Made by a program: the position numbers and the translations under genes. From Stutzerimonas kunmingensis (GTDB lineage: Bacteria > Pseudomonadota > Gammaproteobacteria > Pseudomonadales > Pseudomonadaceae), in NCBI RefSeq assembly GCF_014764705.1, contig NZ_JACXXG010000009.1, positions 62,001 through 126,000 on the forward strand: DNA of 64,000 nt. Reading direction: 5' to 3'. The notes under the pieces are model-generated. The model saw nothing but the letters and a program-made list of their open reading frames with translations. It did not search any database and was not told the DNA's origin. Below, piece after piece: positions 34,967 through 45,523 of this stretch; within the stretch, counting starts at the first letter, position 1; the number at the start of each line of letters is the position of its first letter.

Positions 34967-36043
34967 TCAGTCGCGCTGCCGTCTTGGCAGTACGTCCTTT
35001 AGCTTGTCGTGCATGCTCATCACCGCCTTCTCGGTGGTTTCCCAGTCGATACAGGCATCGGTGATCGATACGCCGTACTTGAGATCACTCAGATCCTTCG
35101 GAATGGACTGGTTACCCCAGCCAAGGTGGCTTTCCACCATCAGGCCAACGATGGAGTTGTTGCCTTCCAGAATCTGATTGGCGACGTTGTCCATTACCAG
35201 CGGCTGCAGGGCAGGGTCCTTGTTGGAGTTCGCGTGGCTGCAGTCGATCATCACATTGGGGCGGATGCCCGCCTTCTTCAGATCCTGCTCGCACAGCGCG
35301 ACGCTGACCGAGTCGTAGTTGGGCTTGCCGTTGCCACCGCGCAGGACCACATGCCCGTAGTTGTTGCCCTTGGTGGTGACGATGGAGACGCCGCCGGACT
35401 GGTTGATGCCGAGGAAGCGGTGCGGGCTGGAAACCGACTGCAGGGCGTTGATTGCCACGGTCAGGCTGCCGTCGGTGCCGTTCTTGAAGCCGACAGCGGA
35501 GGACAGGCCCGAGGCCATCTCGCGGTGTGTCTGGGATTCGGTGGTGCGTGCGCCAATCGCTGACCAGCTGATCAGGTCCTGCAGGTATTGCGGCGAAATC
35601 GGATCGAGCGCTTCGGTCGCGGTGGGCAGGCCCATCTCGGCGAGATCGAGCAGCAGCTTGCGGCCGATGTGCAGGCCGTCCTGGATCTTGAAGGAGTCGT
35701 CCATATACGGATCGTTGATCAGGCCTTTCCAGCCGACGGTGGTGCGTGGCTTCTCGAAATACACCCGCATGACGAGGAAGAGGCTGTCGGACACCTTTTC
35801 TGCCAGCACCTTGAGACGCTCGGCGTACTCGTGGGCGGCCTTCAGATCGTGAATGGAGCAAGGGCCGATCACTATGAACAGGCGGTGATCCTTGCCGTCG
35901 AGAATGTCGCGTACCACCTGGCGCCCGTGGGAGACGGTCTGCAGTGCCGAGGCGGTCAGCGGAATTTCACGCTTCAGTTGCTCTGGCGTGATGAGGGTCA
36001 CGTTGGAGGCAACGTTAAGGTCGTCGATTGGTAAATCAGCCAT
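34967..36043 (-). CDS. 3-deoxy-7-phosphoheptulonate (DAHP) synthase, class I
   Basis: This 358-aa enzyme condenses PEP and erythrose-4-phosphate, the first step of the shikimate pathway. Class I motifs are visible: IGPCSIHDLKAAHEYAERL, the metal/PEP-site KPRTTVGWKGL, SWSAIGARTTESQTHRE, LRGGNGKPNYD and DCSHANSNKDP. I do not assign aroF or aroG because feedback specificity (Tyr or Phe) cannot be read with confidence here. The gene stands alone between a terminator and an intergenic region of about 260 bases. Confidence 0.95.
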   Translation of the reverse strand: MADLPIDDLNVASNVTLITPEQLKREIPLTASALQTVSHGRQVVRDILDGKDHRLFIVIGPCSIHDLKAAHEYAERLKVLAEKVSDSLFLVMRVYFEKPRTTVGWKGLINDPYMDDSFKIQDGLHIGRKLLLDLAEMGLPTATEALDPISPQYLQDLISWSAIGARTTESQTHREMASGLSSAVGFKNGTDGSLTVAINALQSVSSPHRFLGINQSGGVSIVTTKGNNYGHVVLRGGNGKPNYDSVSVALCEQDLKKAGIRPNVMIDCSHANSNKDPALQPLVMDNVANQILEGNNSIVGLMVESHLGWGNQSIPKDLSDLKYGVSITDACIDWETTEKAVMSMHDKLKDVLPRRQRD

Positions 36044-36306
36044 TTGTTACTCGTCAGGAATCACGGGAGCCGTCCGCCAGCGATCCCGGTGCGGCGGAAC
36101 ACAGCCTGAGGGCGCAGCGGGGAAACGGAACCTTATCGCTAAAGGCCGCACTCGACAACGAGATTGATGGCCTATTGAGGCTTGCCCCCAGTGCACCCAT
36201 CACGCTGCCACGCCAGTCACTGGGACGTTGCGTGCCGGACTGCTATCGTTCGACCTTTTACCGGTTGGCGCGGCGAGCGCAGCCGGTCCCCTGATCTGGA
36301 GTGCTT

Positions 36307-37263
36307 ATGTCTGCAGTGAGTCCACGTATCGGCATCATCGGCACTGGTGCCATCGGCGGTTTTTACGGGTTGATGCTGGCGCGTGCCGGCTACGATGTGC
36401 ACTTTCTTTTGCGTAGCGAATACGCCGCGGTGTGCGAGCGCGGGCTACAGGTAAACAGTGCCGTTCATGGAACGCTGCAGTTGGAGCGGCCGCAGGTCTA
36501 CCGCGATGCAGCGCAGATGCCGGCGTGCGACTGGTTGCTGGTCGGTGCCAAAAGCACCAGCAACGAAGCACTCGCGCCGATCATCGCACAGCTAGCCGCT
36601 CCTGGTTGTAAGGTCGTTGTACTGCAGAACGGTTTGGGGGTGGAAGATGCCATCAGGCCATTCCTCCCTGACACCGTACATCTGCTCGGTGGCTTGTGTG
36701 CGATCTGTGCCCATCGCTCGGCGCCCGGCGTGGTGGAGCATCAGGCACTGGGCGGGGTGAATCTCGGTTACCACTCGGGACCTGCCAGCGGCGACGAGCA
36801 GGCTCAACTTGCGCTGCTGAACGCGATGGTCGAGATGCTCCGTCAGGCAGGCGTGGACTCGTCGCCGATGCCCAGCCTGGCACAGGCGCGCTGGATGAAG
36901 CTGGTGTGGAATGTCCCGTTCAACGGGCTGTCGGCGTTGCTCGACGCGGGCACCGAGTCACTGCTCAGTAGCGATCACTCGCGCGCGCAGGTCAAGGCGA
37001 TCATGCAAGAGGTCTGCACGGCGGCGCACGCGCTGGGCTGTTCGCTGCCGGAGGACTTTCCGGAAAAGCTGCTGATGGGCACTGCGCGTATGCCCGATTA
37101 CCTGCCCAGCATGTATCACGATCGTTTTCAGAACCGGCCGATGGAGCTTGAAGCGATCTATGCGGCACCGCTCGCTGCCGCAGCGCAGACTGGCGTTTCG
37201 ATGCCCAGAACAGAGATGTTGTATCACCTGTTGCGTTTTCTGGAGCAGCGCACTGGTGGCTGA
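36307..37263 (+). CDS. 2-dehydropantoate 2-reductase family protein
   Basis: This 318-aa NAD(P)H-dependent reductase begins with the Rossmann motif IGIIGTGAIGGFYG. It has the family's VGAKST segment (the Lys region), VVLQNGLGVED, and the C-terminal helical domain with WMKLVWNVPFNGLSALL. PanE reduces ketopantoate in pantothenate synthesis, but the family has many paralogues of unknown substrate. The ATG at 36307 follows GGAG at five bases; a GTG two codons upstream is less likely. Confidence 0.88.
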   Translation: MSAVSPRIGIIGTGAIGGFYGLMLARAGYDVHFLLRSEYAAVCERGLQVNSAVHGTLQLERPQVYRDAAQMPACDWLLVGAKSTSNEALAPIIAQLAAPGCKVVVLQNGLGVEDAIRPFLPDTVHLLGGLCAICAHRSAPGVVEHQALGGVNLGYHSGPASGDEQAQLALLNAMVEMLRQAGVDSSPMPSLAQARWMKLVWNVPFNGLSALLDAGTESLLSSDHSRAQVKAIMQEVCTAAHALGCSLPEDFPEKLLMGTARMPDYLPSMYHDRFQNRPMELEAIYAAPLAAAAQTGVSMPRTEMLYHLLRFLEQRTGG

Positions 37264-37430
37264 GCAAACGCCAGGCCCGGTTTTCGCCGCGCTGCTAAGC
37301 TCAACGGCAGTCGCGGCGAGTCAGACCAAAGGTCGCACAGCAAACGCCAGGCGGAACATCTATCATCCGTTGGCGCGTCGTTCATAAGGTTATAAGTGTT
37401 GCGGCAGGCGCAGTGGTGCCTTTGCCTTGA

Positions 37431-38414
<984 letters not shown>

Positions 38415-38487
38415 GCCATGCCGAGCACGCCGGGAGCCCAGCCTGCTGTCCTTTTATCGTTGCTTCGCTGCCGGCCCTGGCTGAGTT

Positions 38488-39222
38488 TCAGTTCTTGGCG
38501 ATCAGATTGCCGGCATGCAGCCCGCATTCCTTGTGAGTGGCTTCCTCCCACCACCAGCGTCCTTCGCGCTCGTGCTGATTGGGCAGTACCGGGCGGGTGC
38601 AGGGCTCGCAGCCGATGCTGATGAAACCGCGCTCGTGCAGGCTGTTGTAGGGGATTTCCAGCATGCGGATGTAGCCCCAGACTTCCTCGCTGGTCATCTG
38701 CGCCAACGGGTTGAACTTGTACAGCGCGTTATCCGCTGTGGAGAAGGCCGTATCCAGCTCCAGCACCGATACCTGGCTGCGTGTGCCGGGGCTCTGATCG
38801 CGGCGCTGCCCGGTAGCCCAGGCGCGGACGGTGGCCAGCTTGCGTCGCAATGGCTCGATCTTGCGAATTCCACAGCATTCGCCGTGACCGTCACGATAGA
38901 AACTGAACAGGCCTTTCTCGTTTACCAGTGGCTGCAGCAATGCCGGATCGGGGGTCATGATTTCGATGGCAGTGCCGTAGTGATCGCGTACCTGCTCGAT
39001 GAAACGGTAGGTTTCGCTATGCAGTCGCCCGGTATCAAGGGTGAACACCTTGACGTTCTTGTTCAGCTTCCAGGCCATGTCCAGCAGCACGACGTCTTCG
39101 GCGCCACTGAAGGAAATCCACAGATCATCGCCGAACAGGTCGAAGGCGAGCTTTAGAACGTCTTGCGGGGATTTCTCGGCGTAGGCTGTGGCCAACGCGG
39201 CGACGTCGATAGAGGGGCTCAT
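38488..39222 (-). CDS. cysH: Adenylyl-sulfate (APS) reductase, iron-sulfur type CysH
   Basis: This 244-aa enzyme reduces activated sulfate to sulfite using thioredoxin. The Cys-Cys pair in [13 protein letters not shown] and the Cys-x2-Cys in [10 protein letters not shown] are the four ligands of a [4Fe-4S] cluster, which marks the APS-reducing rather than PAPS-reducing class. The catalytic Cys lies in KECGLH near the C-terminus. PP-loop residues ([13 protein letters not shown]) bind the nucleotide. It is convergent with cysB. Confidence 0.95.
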   Translation of the reverse strand: MSPSIDVAALATAYAEKSPQDVLKLAFDLFGDDLWISFSGAEDVVLLDMAWKLNKNVKVFTLDTGRLHSETYRFIEQVRDHYGTAIEIMTPDPALLQPLVNEKGLFSFYRDGHGECCGIRKIEPLRRKLATVRAWATGQRRDQSPGTRSQVSVLELDTAFSTADNALYKFNPLAQMTSEEVWGYIRMLEIPYNSLHERGFISIGCEPCTRPVLPNQHEREGRWWWEEATHKECGLHAGNLIAKN

Positions 39223-39414
39223 CGGGCGGCTTCCTTATAGATGGCATTGGCGCTTCGGCGCTCTGAGGCCGCGGATGGTAGCAAAAGGCGTTTATGCCGC
39301 TAAATAACGTTTAGGCACTCTGATCAGCTGCTTCGGGTATAAGCCTTGCGTTGCTTCGGTGGCGAGCTGCCGTTAGAGTGCCGCCTTCAATTTTCTGCAT
39401 TGAGGAGTGGCCCC

Positions 39415-40032
39415 GTGGAAATAGCCTGTCTCGACCTGGAAGGTGTGCTGGTTCCGGAAATCTGGATCGCCTTTGCCGAGGCCACCGGAATCGAATCGCT
39501 CCGGGCGACCACGCGGGACATTCCCGACTACGACGTGTTGATGAAGCAGCGCCTGCGCATCCTCGATGAGCACGGCCTGAAGCTCGCCGACATCCAGAAG
39601 GTGATTGCGACGCTGAAGCCACTGGAAGGCGCACCTGAGTTCGTCGACTGGCTGCGCGAGCGCTTCCAGGTGGTGATCCTGTCTGACACCTTCTACGAGT
39701 TCTCGCAGCCGCTGATGCGCCAGTTGGGGTTCCCGACGCTGCTTTGTCACCGCCTGATCACTGACGAAACCGATCGCGTCGTGGACTATCAGCTGCGTCA
39801 GAAGGACCCCAAGCGTCAGTCGGTCATTGCGCTGAAGAGCCTCTACTACCGCGTCATTGCCGCGGGCGATTCCTACAACGACACCACCATGCTCAGCGAG
39901 GCCCATGCTGGCATCCTGTTCCATGCGCCGGACAACGTCATCGCCGAGTTTCCGCAGTTCCCGGCAGTGCACACGTTCGACGAGCTGAAGCAGGAGTTCC
40001 TCAAGGCATCGAACCGCAAGCTCGCGTTGTAA
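39415..40032 (+). CDS. thrH: Phosphoserine phosphatase/homoserine phosphotransferase ThrH
   Basis: This 205-aa HAD-family enzyme starts at a GTG at 39415, with GAGGAG eight bases upstream and the known ThrH N-terminus MEIACLDLEGVLVPEIWIAF. Motif I is DLEG rather than the usual DxDxT, a feature of ThrH. Motif II (LSDTF), the Lys in RQKDPKRQ and motif IV (GDSYNDTTM) are present. It dephosphorylates phosphoserine and can transfer the phosphate to homoserine. The open frame upstream of the GTG is not protein-like. Confidence 0.95.
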   Translation: MEIACLDLEGVLVPEIWIAFAEATGIESLRATTRDIPDYDVLMKQRLRILDEHGLKLADIQKVIATLKPLEGAPEFVDWLRERFQVVILSDTFYEFSQPLMRQLGFPTLLCHRLITDETDRVVDYQLRQKDPKRQSVIALKSLYYRVIAAGDSYNDTTMLSEAHAGILFHAPDNVIAEFPQFPAVHTFDELKQEFLKASNRKLAL

Positions 40033-40069
40033 GGCCGTGACGCTAGGGCGACTGGTTTAGTCGGTCGCC

Positions 40070-41416
40070 TCAACCTGGCAGCTGCTCCAGTGTCTGCAGC
40101 AGCACCTTTACCTTGTCGATCGATTCCTGGTACTCCGCCTGCCAGTCCGAGTCGGCGACGATGCCGCCACCGCCCCAGCAACTGGCTTGACCGTCGCGGA
40201 TGAGCAGTGTGCGAATGGCGATCGAACTGTCCATCTCCCCCCTGACATCCACGTACAGCAACGATCCGCAATAGATAGCGCGGCGCGTCGGTTCCAGCTC
40301 GTCGATGATCTGCATGGCGCGGATCTTCGGCGCTCCGGTGATCGAGCCGCCGGGAAAGCTGCCGGCCAGCAGATCGAACGCGTCGTGGCCGTCGGCCAAT
40401 TCGCCGGTCACGCAGCTCACCAGGTGATGCACGTTGGGGTAGCTTTCCAGTGCGAACAGCTGCGGAACGCGCACGCTGCCGATGCGGCAGCTGCGGCCGA
40501 GGTCGTTGCGCAGCAGGTCGACGATCATCAGGTTCTCGGCACGATCCTTGGCGCTGGCGAGCAGCGCTTGCGCTTGTGCGGCGTCGCTGCGCTCGTCCGC
40601 ACCGCGTGGACGGGTGCCTTTGATCGGGCGGGTTTCCACGTGGCCCTGCTGCAGGCGCAGGAAGCGCTCCGGCGAGAGGCTGGCAATGGCGCCGTCTTCC
40701 AGTGCGACGAAGCCGGCGTAAGGCGTTGGACAAGCTTCTCGCAGCGCGCGATAGGCGCTCCATGGCTCACCCGAGCAGTCGGCACGAAAACGCTGAGTGA
40801 AATTGACCTGATAGCAGTCACCGGCCTGGATGTAGGTCTGAATGCTCTCGATGCCGTTCCGGTAAGTGTCGACAGAAAGATCGGCGGCGAAACGGCTGTG
40901 CAGCCTGAATGGAGCGCTTTCGGCGGTGGTGGCTGAATCGAACAGCGCGATCAGTCGCATCTGCTCGGAAGAAGTCGTTGCTGGGTGAAACACCAACTGA
41001 CTGGTGCGCCTCTGGTGATCGCTGATCAGCGCCCAGCCATAAAGGCCGAAACGTGCCAGTGGCAGACCGTTGTCGTCGAGGGCGCGCTGGGGCAGGGTCT
41101 CGAGGCGGGCACCGAAGTCGTAGCTCAACAGGCCGATCAGGCCTCCGGCAAACGGCAGCTCACAGCTCTCGGGCAGCTCGGCGGAGCCAAGTCCGCGCAA
41201 CGCCTGGCGCAAACGGTGGAAGTAATCACGCCCTGATTCATCGTCGCGTGGCTCGTGCACAGCCAGTGGCCAGGCGCTGAGAATGTCGAAGCGCCCACGC
41301 TCGGCCTTCGGCCTGCCTGAATCGAGCAGCACCGCACCTGGGGCATGGCGGATACGCTCGAACCAATAGGCGGGATCGGCCTGGTAGGGCAGGGCATGCA
41401 GCGTGCAGATGGACAT
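40070..41416 (-). CDS. pabB: Aminodeoxychorismate synthase component I (PabB)
   Basis: This 448-aa chorismate-binding enzyme makes 4-amino-4-deoxychorismate for folate. The PIKGTRPRG motif (Lys in place of the Ala of anthranilate synthase) identifies PabB. Further conserved segments are LIVDLLRNDLGR-like MIVDLLRNDLGRSCR, SFPGGSITGAPK and the final CWGGGGIVADSDWQAEY. The N-terminal ~130 residues form the regulatory half. The glutaminase partner (pabA) is not adjacent. Confidence 0.94.
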   Translation of the reverse strand: MSICTLHALPYQADPAYWFERIRHAPGAVLLDSGRPKAERGRFDILSAWPLAVHEPRDDESGRDYFHRLRQALRGLGSAELPESCELPFAGGLIGLLSYDFGARLETLPQRALDDNGLPLARFGLYGWALISDHQRRTSQLVFHPATTSSEQMRLIALFDSATTAESAPFRLHSRFAADLSVDTYRNGIESIQTYIQAGDCYQVNFTQRFRADCSGEPWSAYRALREACPTPYAGFVALEDGAIASLSPERFLRLQQGHVETRPIKGTRPRGADERSDAAQAQALLASAKDRAENLMIVDLLRNDLGRSCRIGSVRVPQLFALESYPNVHHLVSCVTGELADGHDAFDLLAGSFPGGSITGAPKIRAMQIIDELEPTRRAIYCGSLLYVDVRGEMDSSIAIRTLLIRDGQASCWGGGGIVADSDWQAEYQESIDKVKVLLQTLEQLPG

Positions 41417-41475
41417 GGGTCGAGTCGATGAGGGGGCAGCCCGAGAGGATACGCGGGCTACCCGGCTTGCGTCAT

Positions 41476-42459
41476 TCAGGCGTGGGGCGGGACGTGGCCG
41501 AACAGTTCCTGGGAGAACTTCACCCGTTCCTCCGGCGTTTCCTGGATGCCTTTCTCCTTGAGTTCCGCCAGGCGGTTCTCGACTGCATGGGCCCGGTGCG
41601 TCAGCCCACAGTCGTTGGCGATCTGGATGTTCAGGCCAGGGCGCGCGTTCAGCTCGAGAATGAGCGGGCCCTTTTCCTGATCGAGCACCATGTCGACACC
41701 GATATATCCGAGCCCGCAGAGCTCGTAACAGCCGGCGGCGAGCTTCATGAAGCCGTCCCAGTTTGGCAACTGCACGCCGTCCACCGCGTTGGTGGTGTCC
41801 GGGTGTTTGGTGATCTTGTTGTTCAGCCAGGTACCGCGCAGGGTGATGCCGGTGGCCAGATCCACGCCGACGCCGATGGCGCCCTGGTGCAGGTTGGCCT
41901 TGCCGCCGGATTGACGGGTTGGCAGGCGCAGCATCGCCATGACCGGGTAGCCCATCAGCACGATGATGCGAATGTCCGGCACACCTTCGTAGCTGATGCT
42001 CTTGAAGATCGGGTCGGGCGTAACGCGATATTCGATCAGTGCTCGGTCACGATGGCCGCCCAGCGAGTACAGCCCGGTGAGGATATTGGAGATCTGATGC
42101 TCGATCTCCTCATGGGTCATGATCTTGCCCGAGACGGTCTTGTAGCGGCCTTCGAAGCGGTCGGCGATTACCAGGATGCCGTCGCCGCCGGCGCCCTGGG
42201 CCGGCTTGACGACGAAATCGGTGTGATCCTTGACGATATCCTTGAGTTTGTCGATGTCCTTTTCGGTTTCGATGATGCCGTACATCTCCGGCACATGAAT
42301 GCCGGCCTCGATGGCGCGCTCCTTGGTGATGATCTTGTCATCGACGATCGGATACAGGTTGCGCTTGTTGTACTTGAGCACATAGTCCGCGTTGCGGCGG
42401 TTAATGCCCATGATTCCCTTGGCCTCGAGGGCCTTCCACGTCTTGATCAGACCGAACAT
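41476..42459 (-). CDS. Alpha-L-glutamate ligase-like ATP-grasp protein
   Basis: This 327-aa ATP-grasp protein of the RimK-related family has an N-terminal region with NADYVLKYN, a nucleotide-binding Lys in DFVVKPAQGAGGDGILVI, and the metal site near GYIGVDMVLDQEKGPLILELNARPG (Glu and Asn). Such enzymes ligate amino acids to carboxylates. It is cytoplasmic and follows the transglutaminase-like membrane protein by three bases. With that protein and the retropepsin-like protease it forms a conserved three-gene set predicted in the literature to be a peptide-ligation system; the acceptor is not known to me. Confidence 0.9.
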   Translation of the reverse strand: MFGLIKTWKALEAKGIMGINRRNADYVLKYNKRNLYPIVDDKIITKERAIEAGIHVPEMYGIIETEKDIDKLKDIVKDHTDFVVKPAQGAGGDGILVIADRFEGRYKTVSGKIMTHEEIEHQISNILTGLYSLGGHRDRALIEYRVTPDPIFKSISYEGVPDIRIIVLMGYPVMAMLRLPTRQSGGKANLHQGAIGVGVDLATGITLRGTWLNNKITKHPDTTNAVDGVQLPNWDGFMKLAAGCYELCGLGYIGVDMVLDQEKGPLILELNARPGLNIQIANDCGLTHRAHAVENRLAELKEKGIQETPEERVKFSQELFGHVPPHA

Positions 42460-42462
42460 GGC

Positions 42463-43989
42463 TCAATCCTTCAGAAAGGCTTTGAAGCGGAACAGCTCGG
42501 TCAGGCGGTAGCCGCGGTAGCGACCCATCGCCAGCATGAAGCCCACCATGATCAGCAGCACCGCTGGGAAGGTGAAGATGAAGTAGGTCAACTCCTGAAT
42601 GTTCATCAGCATGAAGGCCAGGCTCGCGGCGATCAGGGTGCCGACCGCCACCTTGAAGGCATGGCCGCCGCCACGTTCTTCCCAGGTAATCGACAGGCGC
42701 TCGATGGTCATGGTCAGAATCACCATCGGGAACAGGGAGACCGACAGGCCGCGCTCCAGGCCGAGCTTGTGACTGAGCAGGCTGATCACGGCGATCAGCA
42801 CCACGACGAACGTCAGTACCACCGAGAGGCGCGGCAGCATCTGCAGTTTCAGGTGTTCCAGGTACGAACGCAGCGACAAGCCCAGCGCCGTGATCAGCGT
42901 GAACAGGATGATGCCGAAGCCGATCTGGGTTTCACGGAACGCCAGGGCAATCAGTACCGGGGTGAAGGTGCCGAGAGTCTGCAGGCCGCCGAGGTTGCGC
43001 AGGATCAGGATCACTAGCACGCCGATCGGGATCATGATCATGATCTGGTAGGTCTGCTGGGTCTGCAGGGGCAGGCCATACAGCGAGTACTCGAGGAAGT
43101 CGGCGTCGGTGTTCTCGTCGGTCAGCTTGGCCAGGCGGATGGCGTTCATTTCGCTGTTATTGAGCGTGAAGGTCACCTGCGGATTGCGTCCGCCTTCCAG
43201 ATTGATCAGCGGCTCGTCACCGGTCCACCAGACCAAGCGGTCATTCGGCAGGCCTTGCTCGCCGGTGCCGGGGTTGAAGAACAGCCACTTGTCGCCGTTG
43301 AAGCTGCGTAGCCAGAGTTCCGGGGTTTGCGGCTGGTCTGCGTTCAGGCGAATGGTATGCACGCGCTCCATCGGCACGTGAGCGATGGACAGCAGCAATT
43401 CGATGACGCGTGCCTTGTTCGGGATGGATGCATCGCCGCCCAGTAGCAGCTTGACGTTGTCATCGTTGGGATTGTTGACCCGCTTGATGGCTTCGCTGAT
43501 GAAGGTTTCCACATCAGCGGAATGCTGACGAATCGGAGAAAGCAGCGCTTCGGCAGCGATCTTCTCGGCGCCTTCCACCGGAAGACTGTCGCGGAAGATC
43601 GGCCCGGTGGCCTTGGTCTGCTCACCGCTGTAGCGCTTGGTGAGCACGAGGCGGTAATAGAGCGTCTGGTTTCCGCTCGCACGGCGCGCAGACCAGGTGA
43701 CGCGGCGGTTGCCGTCGGCCCGGTTGATGCTGACGCCGTAGTTGTTGGATATGAAGCTTTCGTTGAGGCTGACGAATTCCTGATTCAGTGGCGGCACGTA
43801 CATCTGCAGCTTGACCGGCTCGCGTGGGCTGGCCTGGAACTCGACCTTGGCGTCGATATTCCACAGGTCATCGGTTTCGTCTTCGGTAACCGGAATGCCC
43901 AGTATGAAGATCTGGTAGGCGGTGATCGAAATTCCCAGAGCGACGAGGATGAAGATCAGGACTTTCAGATGCAGAGTGAGAGCGCGCAT
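42463..43989 (-). CDS. Inactive transglutaminase-like/7TM membrane protein
   Basis: This 508-aa membrane protein has one N-terminal helix (about 8-30), a periplasmic transglutaminase-fold region of about 260 residues and a C-terminal block of seven hydrophobic segments (from about 330). The papain-like Cys-His-Asp triad of active transglutaminases is not evident; no Cys lies in the periplasmic part. It sits between the ATP-grasp ligase and protease genes, with gaps of 3 and 5 bases. It may bind a periplasmic peptide or carry the ligation target across the membrane; this is inference. Confidence 0.9.
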   Translation of the reverse strand: MRALTLHLKVLIFILVALGISITAYQIFILGIPVTEDETDDLWNIDAKVEFQASPREPVKLQMYVPPLNQEFVSLNESFISNNYGVSINRADGNRRVTWSARRASGNQTLYYRLVLTKRYSGEQTKATGPIFRDSLPVEGAEKIAAEALLSPIRQHSADVETFISEAIKRVNNPNDDNVKLLLGGDASIPNKARVIELLLSIAHVPMERVHTIRLNADQPQTPELWLRSFNGDKWLFFNPGTGEQGLPNDRLVWWTGDEPLINLEGGRNPQVTFTLNNSEMNAIRLAKLTDENTDADFLEYSLYGLPLQTQQTYQIMIMIPIGVLVILILRNLGGLQTLGTFTPVLIALAFRETQIGFGIILFTLITALGLSLRSYLEHLKLQMLPRLSVVLTFVVVLIAVISLLSHKLGLERGLSVSLFPMVILTMTIERLSITWEERGGGHAFKVAVGTLIAASLAFMLMNIQELTYFIFTFPAVLLIMVGFMLAMGRYRGYRLTELFRFKAFLKD

Positions 43990-43994
43990 GGGTA

Positions 43995-44531
43995 TTACTC
44001 GTCAGCGTCAGATTCGTTGAGGCAACCGGGTTTGCCGGCAATAAAGGTGCGACTTGGGTCGACCAGGGCGCCGAAGCGGGTGAGCGCGTCGGAACCGATC
44101 AAAAGTGGGTATTGGAAAGCGGTACGGTCCGTGAGGTTCACTTCGATTGTGCGTTTGGCCTTGCCCATGCACAGATCGAGTTCGATAACCGGGCGCGCCG
44201 TGTAGGTTTTTTCCTCTTCCGGATCATAGTCGCCAGCCCGGCGCTTGATCTTGCTGATGCGTGCCAGCGGGCGCTCGATGGGGTGTGCGTGGGCGCTGTC
44301 GACGGCAAGGTAGAAGCGCACCCACGACTCGCCTTCACGCTTGAATCGGGTGATGTCACGCGCACTGAGCGACGCGGTTTGGGCGCCGGTGTCGAGCTTG
44401 GCGTCCACTTCCAGATTGAAGTCGGGGATTCCAACGTGTTCGTTCAGACCGTAAATCGTATTGTCGGCAGCGGTGCCGATCGCGGGCAGGAGTAATGTAC
44501 AGAACAGCAGGAAGTGGGCTTTTACTCTCAT
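43995..44531 (-). CDS. Retropepsin-like (ATP-dependent zinc protease family) periplasmic protein
   Basis: This 178-aa protein has a signal peptide (MRVKAHFLLFCTLLLPAIGT). The mature domain carries the aspartic-protease-like motif AKLDTGAQTASLSA (Asp-Thr-Gly) and the late LLIGSDALTRFGALVDPS, as in the COG4067 family. The annotation name as zinc protease is historical; the fold resembles retropepsin. I place the start at 44531 where the signal peptide begins. It is the first gene of the three-gene set and would act in the periplasm, in contact with the transglutaminase-like domain. Confidence 0.88.
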   Translation of the reverse strand: MRVKAHFLLFCTLLLPAIGTAADNTIYGLNEHVGIPDFNLEVDAKLDTGAQTASLSARDITRFKREGESWVRFYLAVDSAHAHPIERPLARISKIKRRAGDYDPEEEKTYTARPVIELDLCMGKAKRTIEVNLTDRTAFQYPLLIGSDALTRFGALVDPSRTFIAGKPGCLNESDADE

Positions 44532-44710
44532 GGAACCTGTTGTCTTAAGGAAGGGATGACTAGAGATCGAGTGGCGACAGGCATTGCGGGCAGACGCCGG
44601 GAGCGCGAAAGGCCGGCATTCTAGCATGCTGGTTTCACGGCGCTACAAGGCGCTCTGCCCTGGCTCAAGCTAATCTCGATCAGGTTGCCGCTTTTACGAC
44701 TTTAGTAAAG

Positions 44711-44720
44711 GTGTCGACAA
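44711..44720. promoter_or_regulatory. GntR-type operator 1 of the prp operon
   Basis: GTGTCGACAA contains the palindromic core TGTCGACA. The same core recurs 75 bases downstream at the gntR start, about seven helical turns away, which suits looping or cooperative binding by the GntR/FCD repressor encoded next to it. Confidence 0.6.
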
Positions 44721-44784
44721 TCTGCGTAGGCGGGCTGTTGACTGGTCGGAAATGCAGGCGTACTTTCGCCGCATCGAAACCTGA

Positions 44785-44796
44785 ATTGTCGACAAT
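44785..44796. promoter_or_regulatory. GntR-type operator 2 overlapping the gntR start region
   Basis: ATTGTCGACAAT is a perfect 12-base palindrome ending one base before the gntR ATG. FadR/VanR-type GntR regulators bind palindromes of this kind. Its position would block transcription or place the start of a nearly leaderless mRNA here; no ribosome-binding site precedes the ATG. Confidence 0.7.
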
Positions 44797-44797
44797 C

Positions 44798-45523
44798 ATG
44801 CTGGATACCGTTGAGCTTCACCCATCCGCGCAACAGCTCGACAGTGGCACGCTGGCCGAGCATGTGTTTCGTCTGATCCAGGCTGCCATCGTCAAAGGCG
44901 AGATCGCCCCGGGTAGCAAGATCTCCGAGCCGGAGCTGGCGCGTACCTATGGCATCAGCCGCGGGCCGTTGCGCGAGGCGATCCACCGGCTGGAAGGGCA
45001 GAAGCTGCTGGTCCGCGTGCCGCATGTTGGCGCGAGGGTGGTGTCGCTCAGTCATGCCGAGCTGATCGAGCTCTACGAGATTCGTGAATCCCTGGAAGGC
45101 ATGGCCTGCCGCCTGGCGGCCGAACGTATGACTGAGGCGGAAATCGACGACCTGCGCCGGGTACTGAGCACCCACGAGCGCGATGAGGCGTTTCAGGCCG
45201 GTGTCGGCTATTACCAGCAGGAAGGCGATTTCGACTTCCATTACCGGATCATTCAGGGCAGCGGCAACCGCACGCTGGCCAAGCTGCTGTGCGACGAGCT
45301 CTATCAGCTGGTGCGCATGTACCGCATCCAGTTCTCCACCACGCCGAACCGTCCGCATCAGGCCTTCGCCGAACACCACCGGATTCTCGATGCCATCGCC
45401 GAACGCGATGGCGAGCTGGCGGAGCTGCTGATGCGCCGCCATATCGCCGCTTCCAAGCGCAATGTCGAACGTCACTTCACGGGCGTTCTTGAGCAAACAC
45501 CACATGAAAGGGGTAATGCATGA
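44798..45523 (+). CDS. GntR/FCD-family regulator of the 2-methylcitrate operon
   Basis: This 241-aa protein has an N-terminal winged helix (about 15-80; [20 protein letters not shown]) and a C-terminal FCD ligand domain with the metal-binding His pattern ([17 protein letters not shown] and [10 protein letters not shown]). It is the first gene of the operon, four-base overlapped with prpB, and most likely represses the operon until a 2-methylcitrate-cycle intermediate accumulates. The start at 44798 has no visible ribosome-binding site; a GTG at 44711 would add 29 unconvincing residues. Confidence 0.92.
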   Translation: MLDTVELHPSAQQLDSGTLAEHVFRLIQAAIVKGEIAPGSKISEPELARTYGISRGPLREAIHRLEGQKLLVRVPHVGARVVSLSHAELIELYEIRESLEGMACRLAAERMTEAEIDDLRRVLSTHERDEAFQAGVGYYQQEGDFDFHYRIIQGSGNRTLAKLLCDELYQLVRMYRIQFSTTPNRPHQAFAEHHRILDAIAERDGELAELLMRRHIAASKRNVERHFTGVLEQTPHERGNA

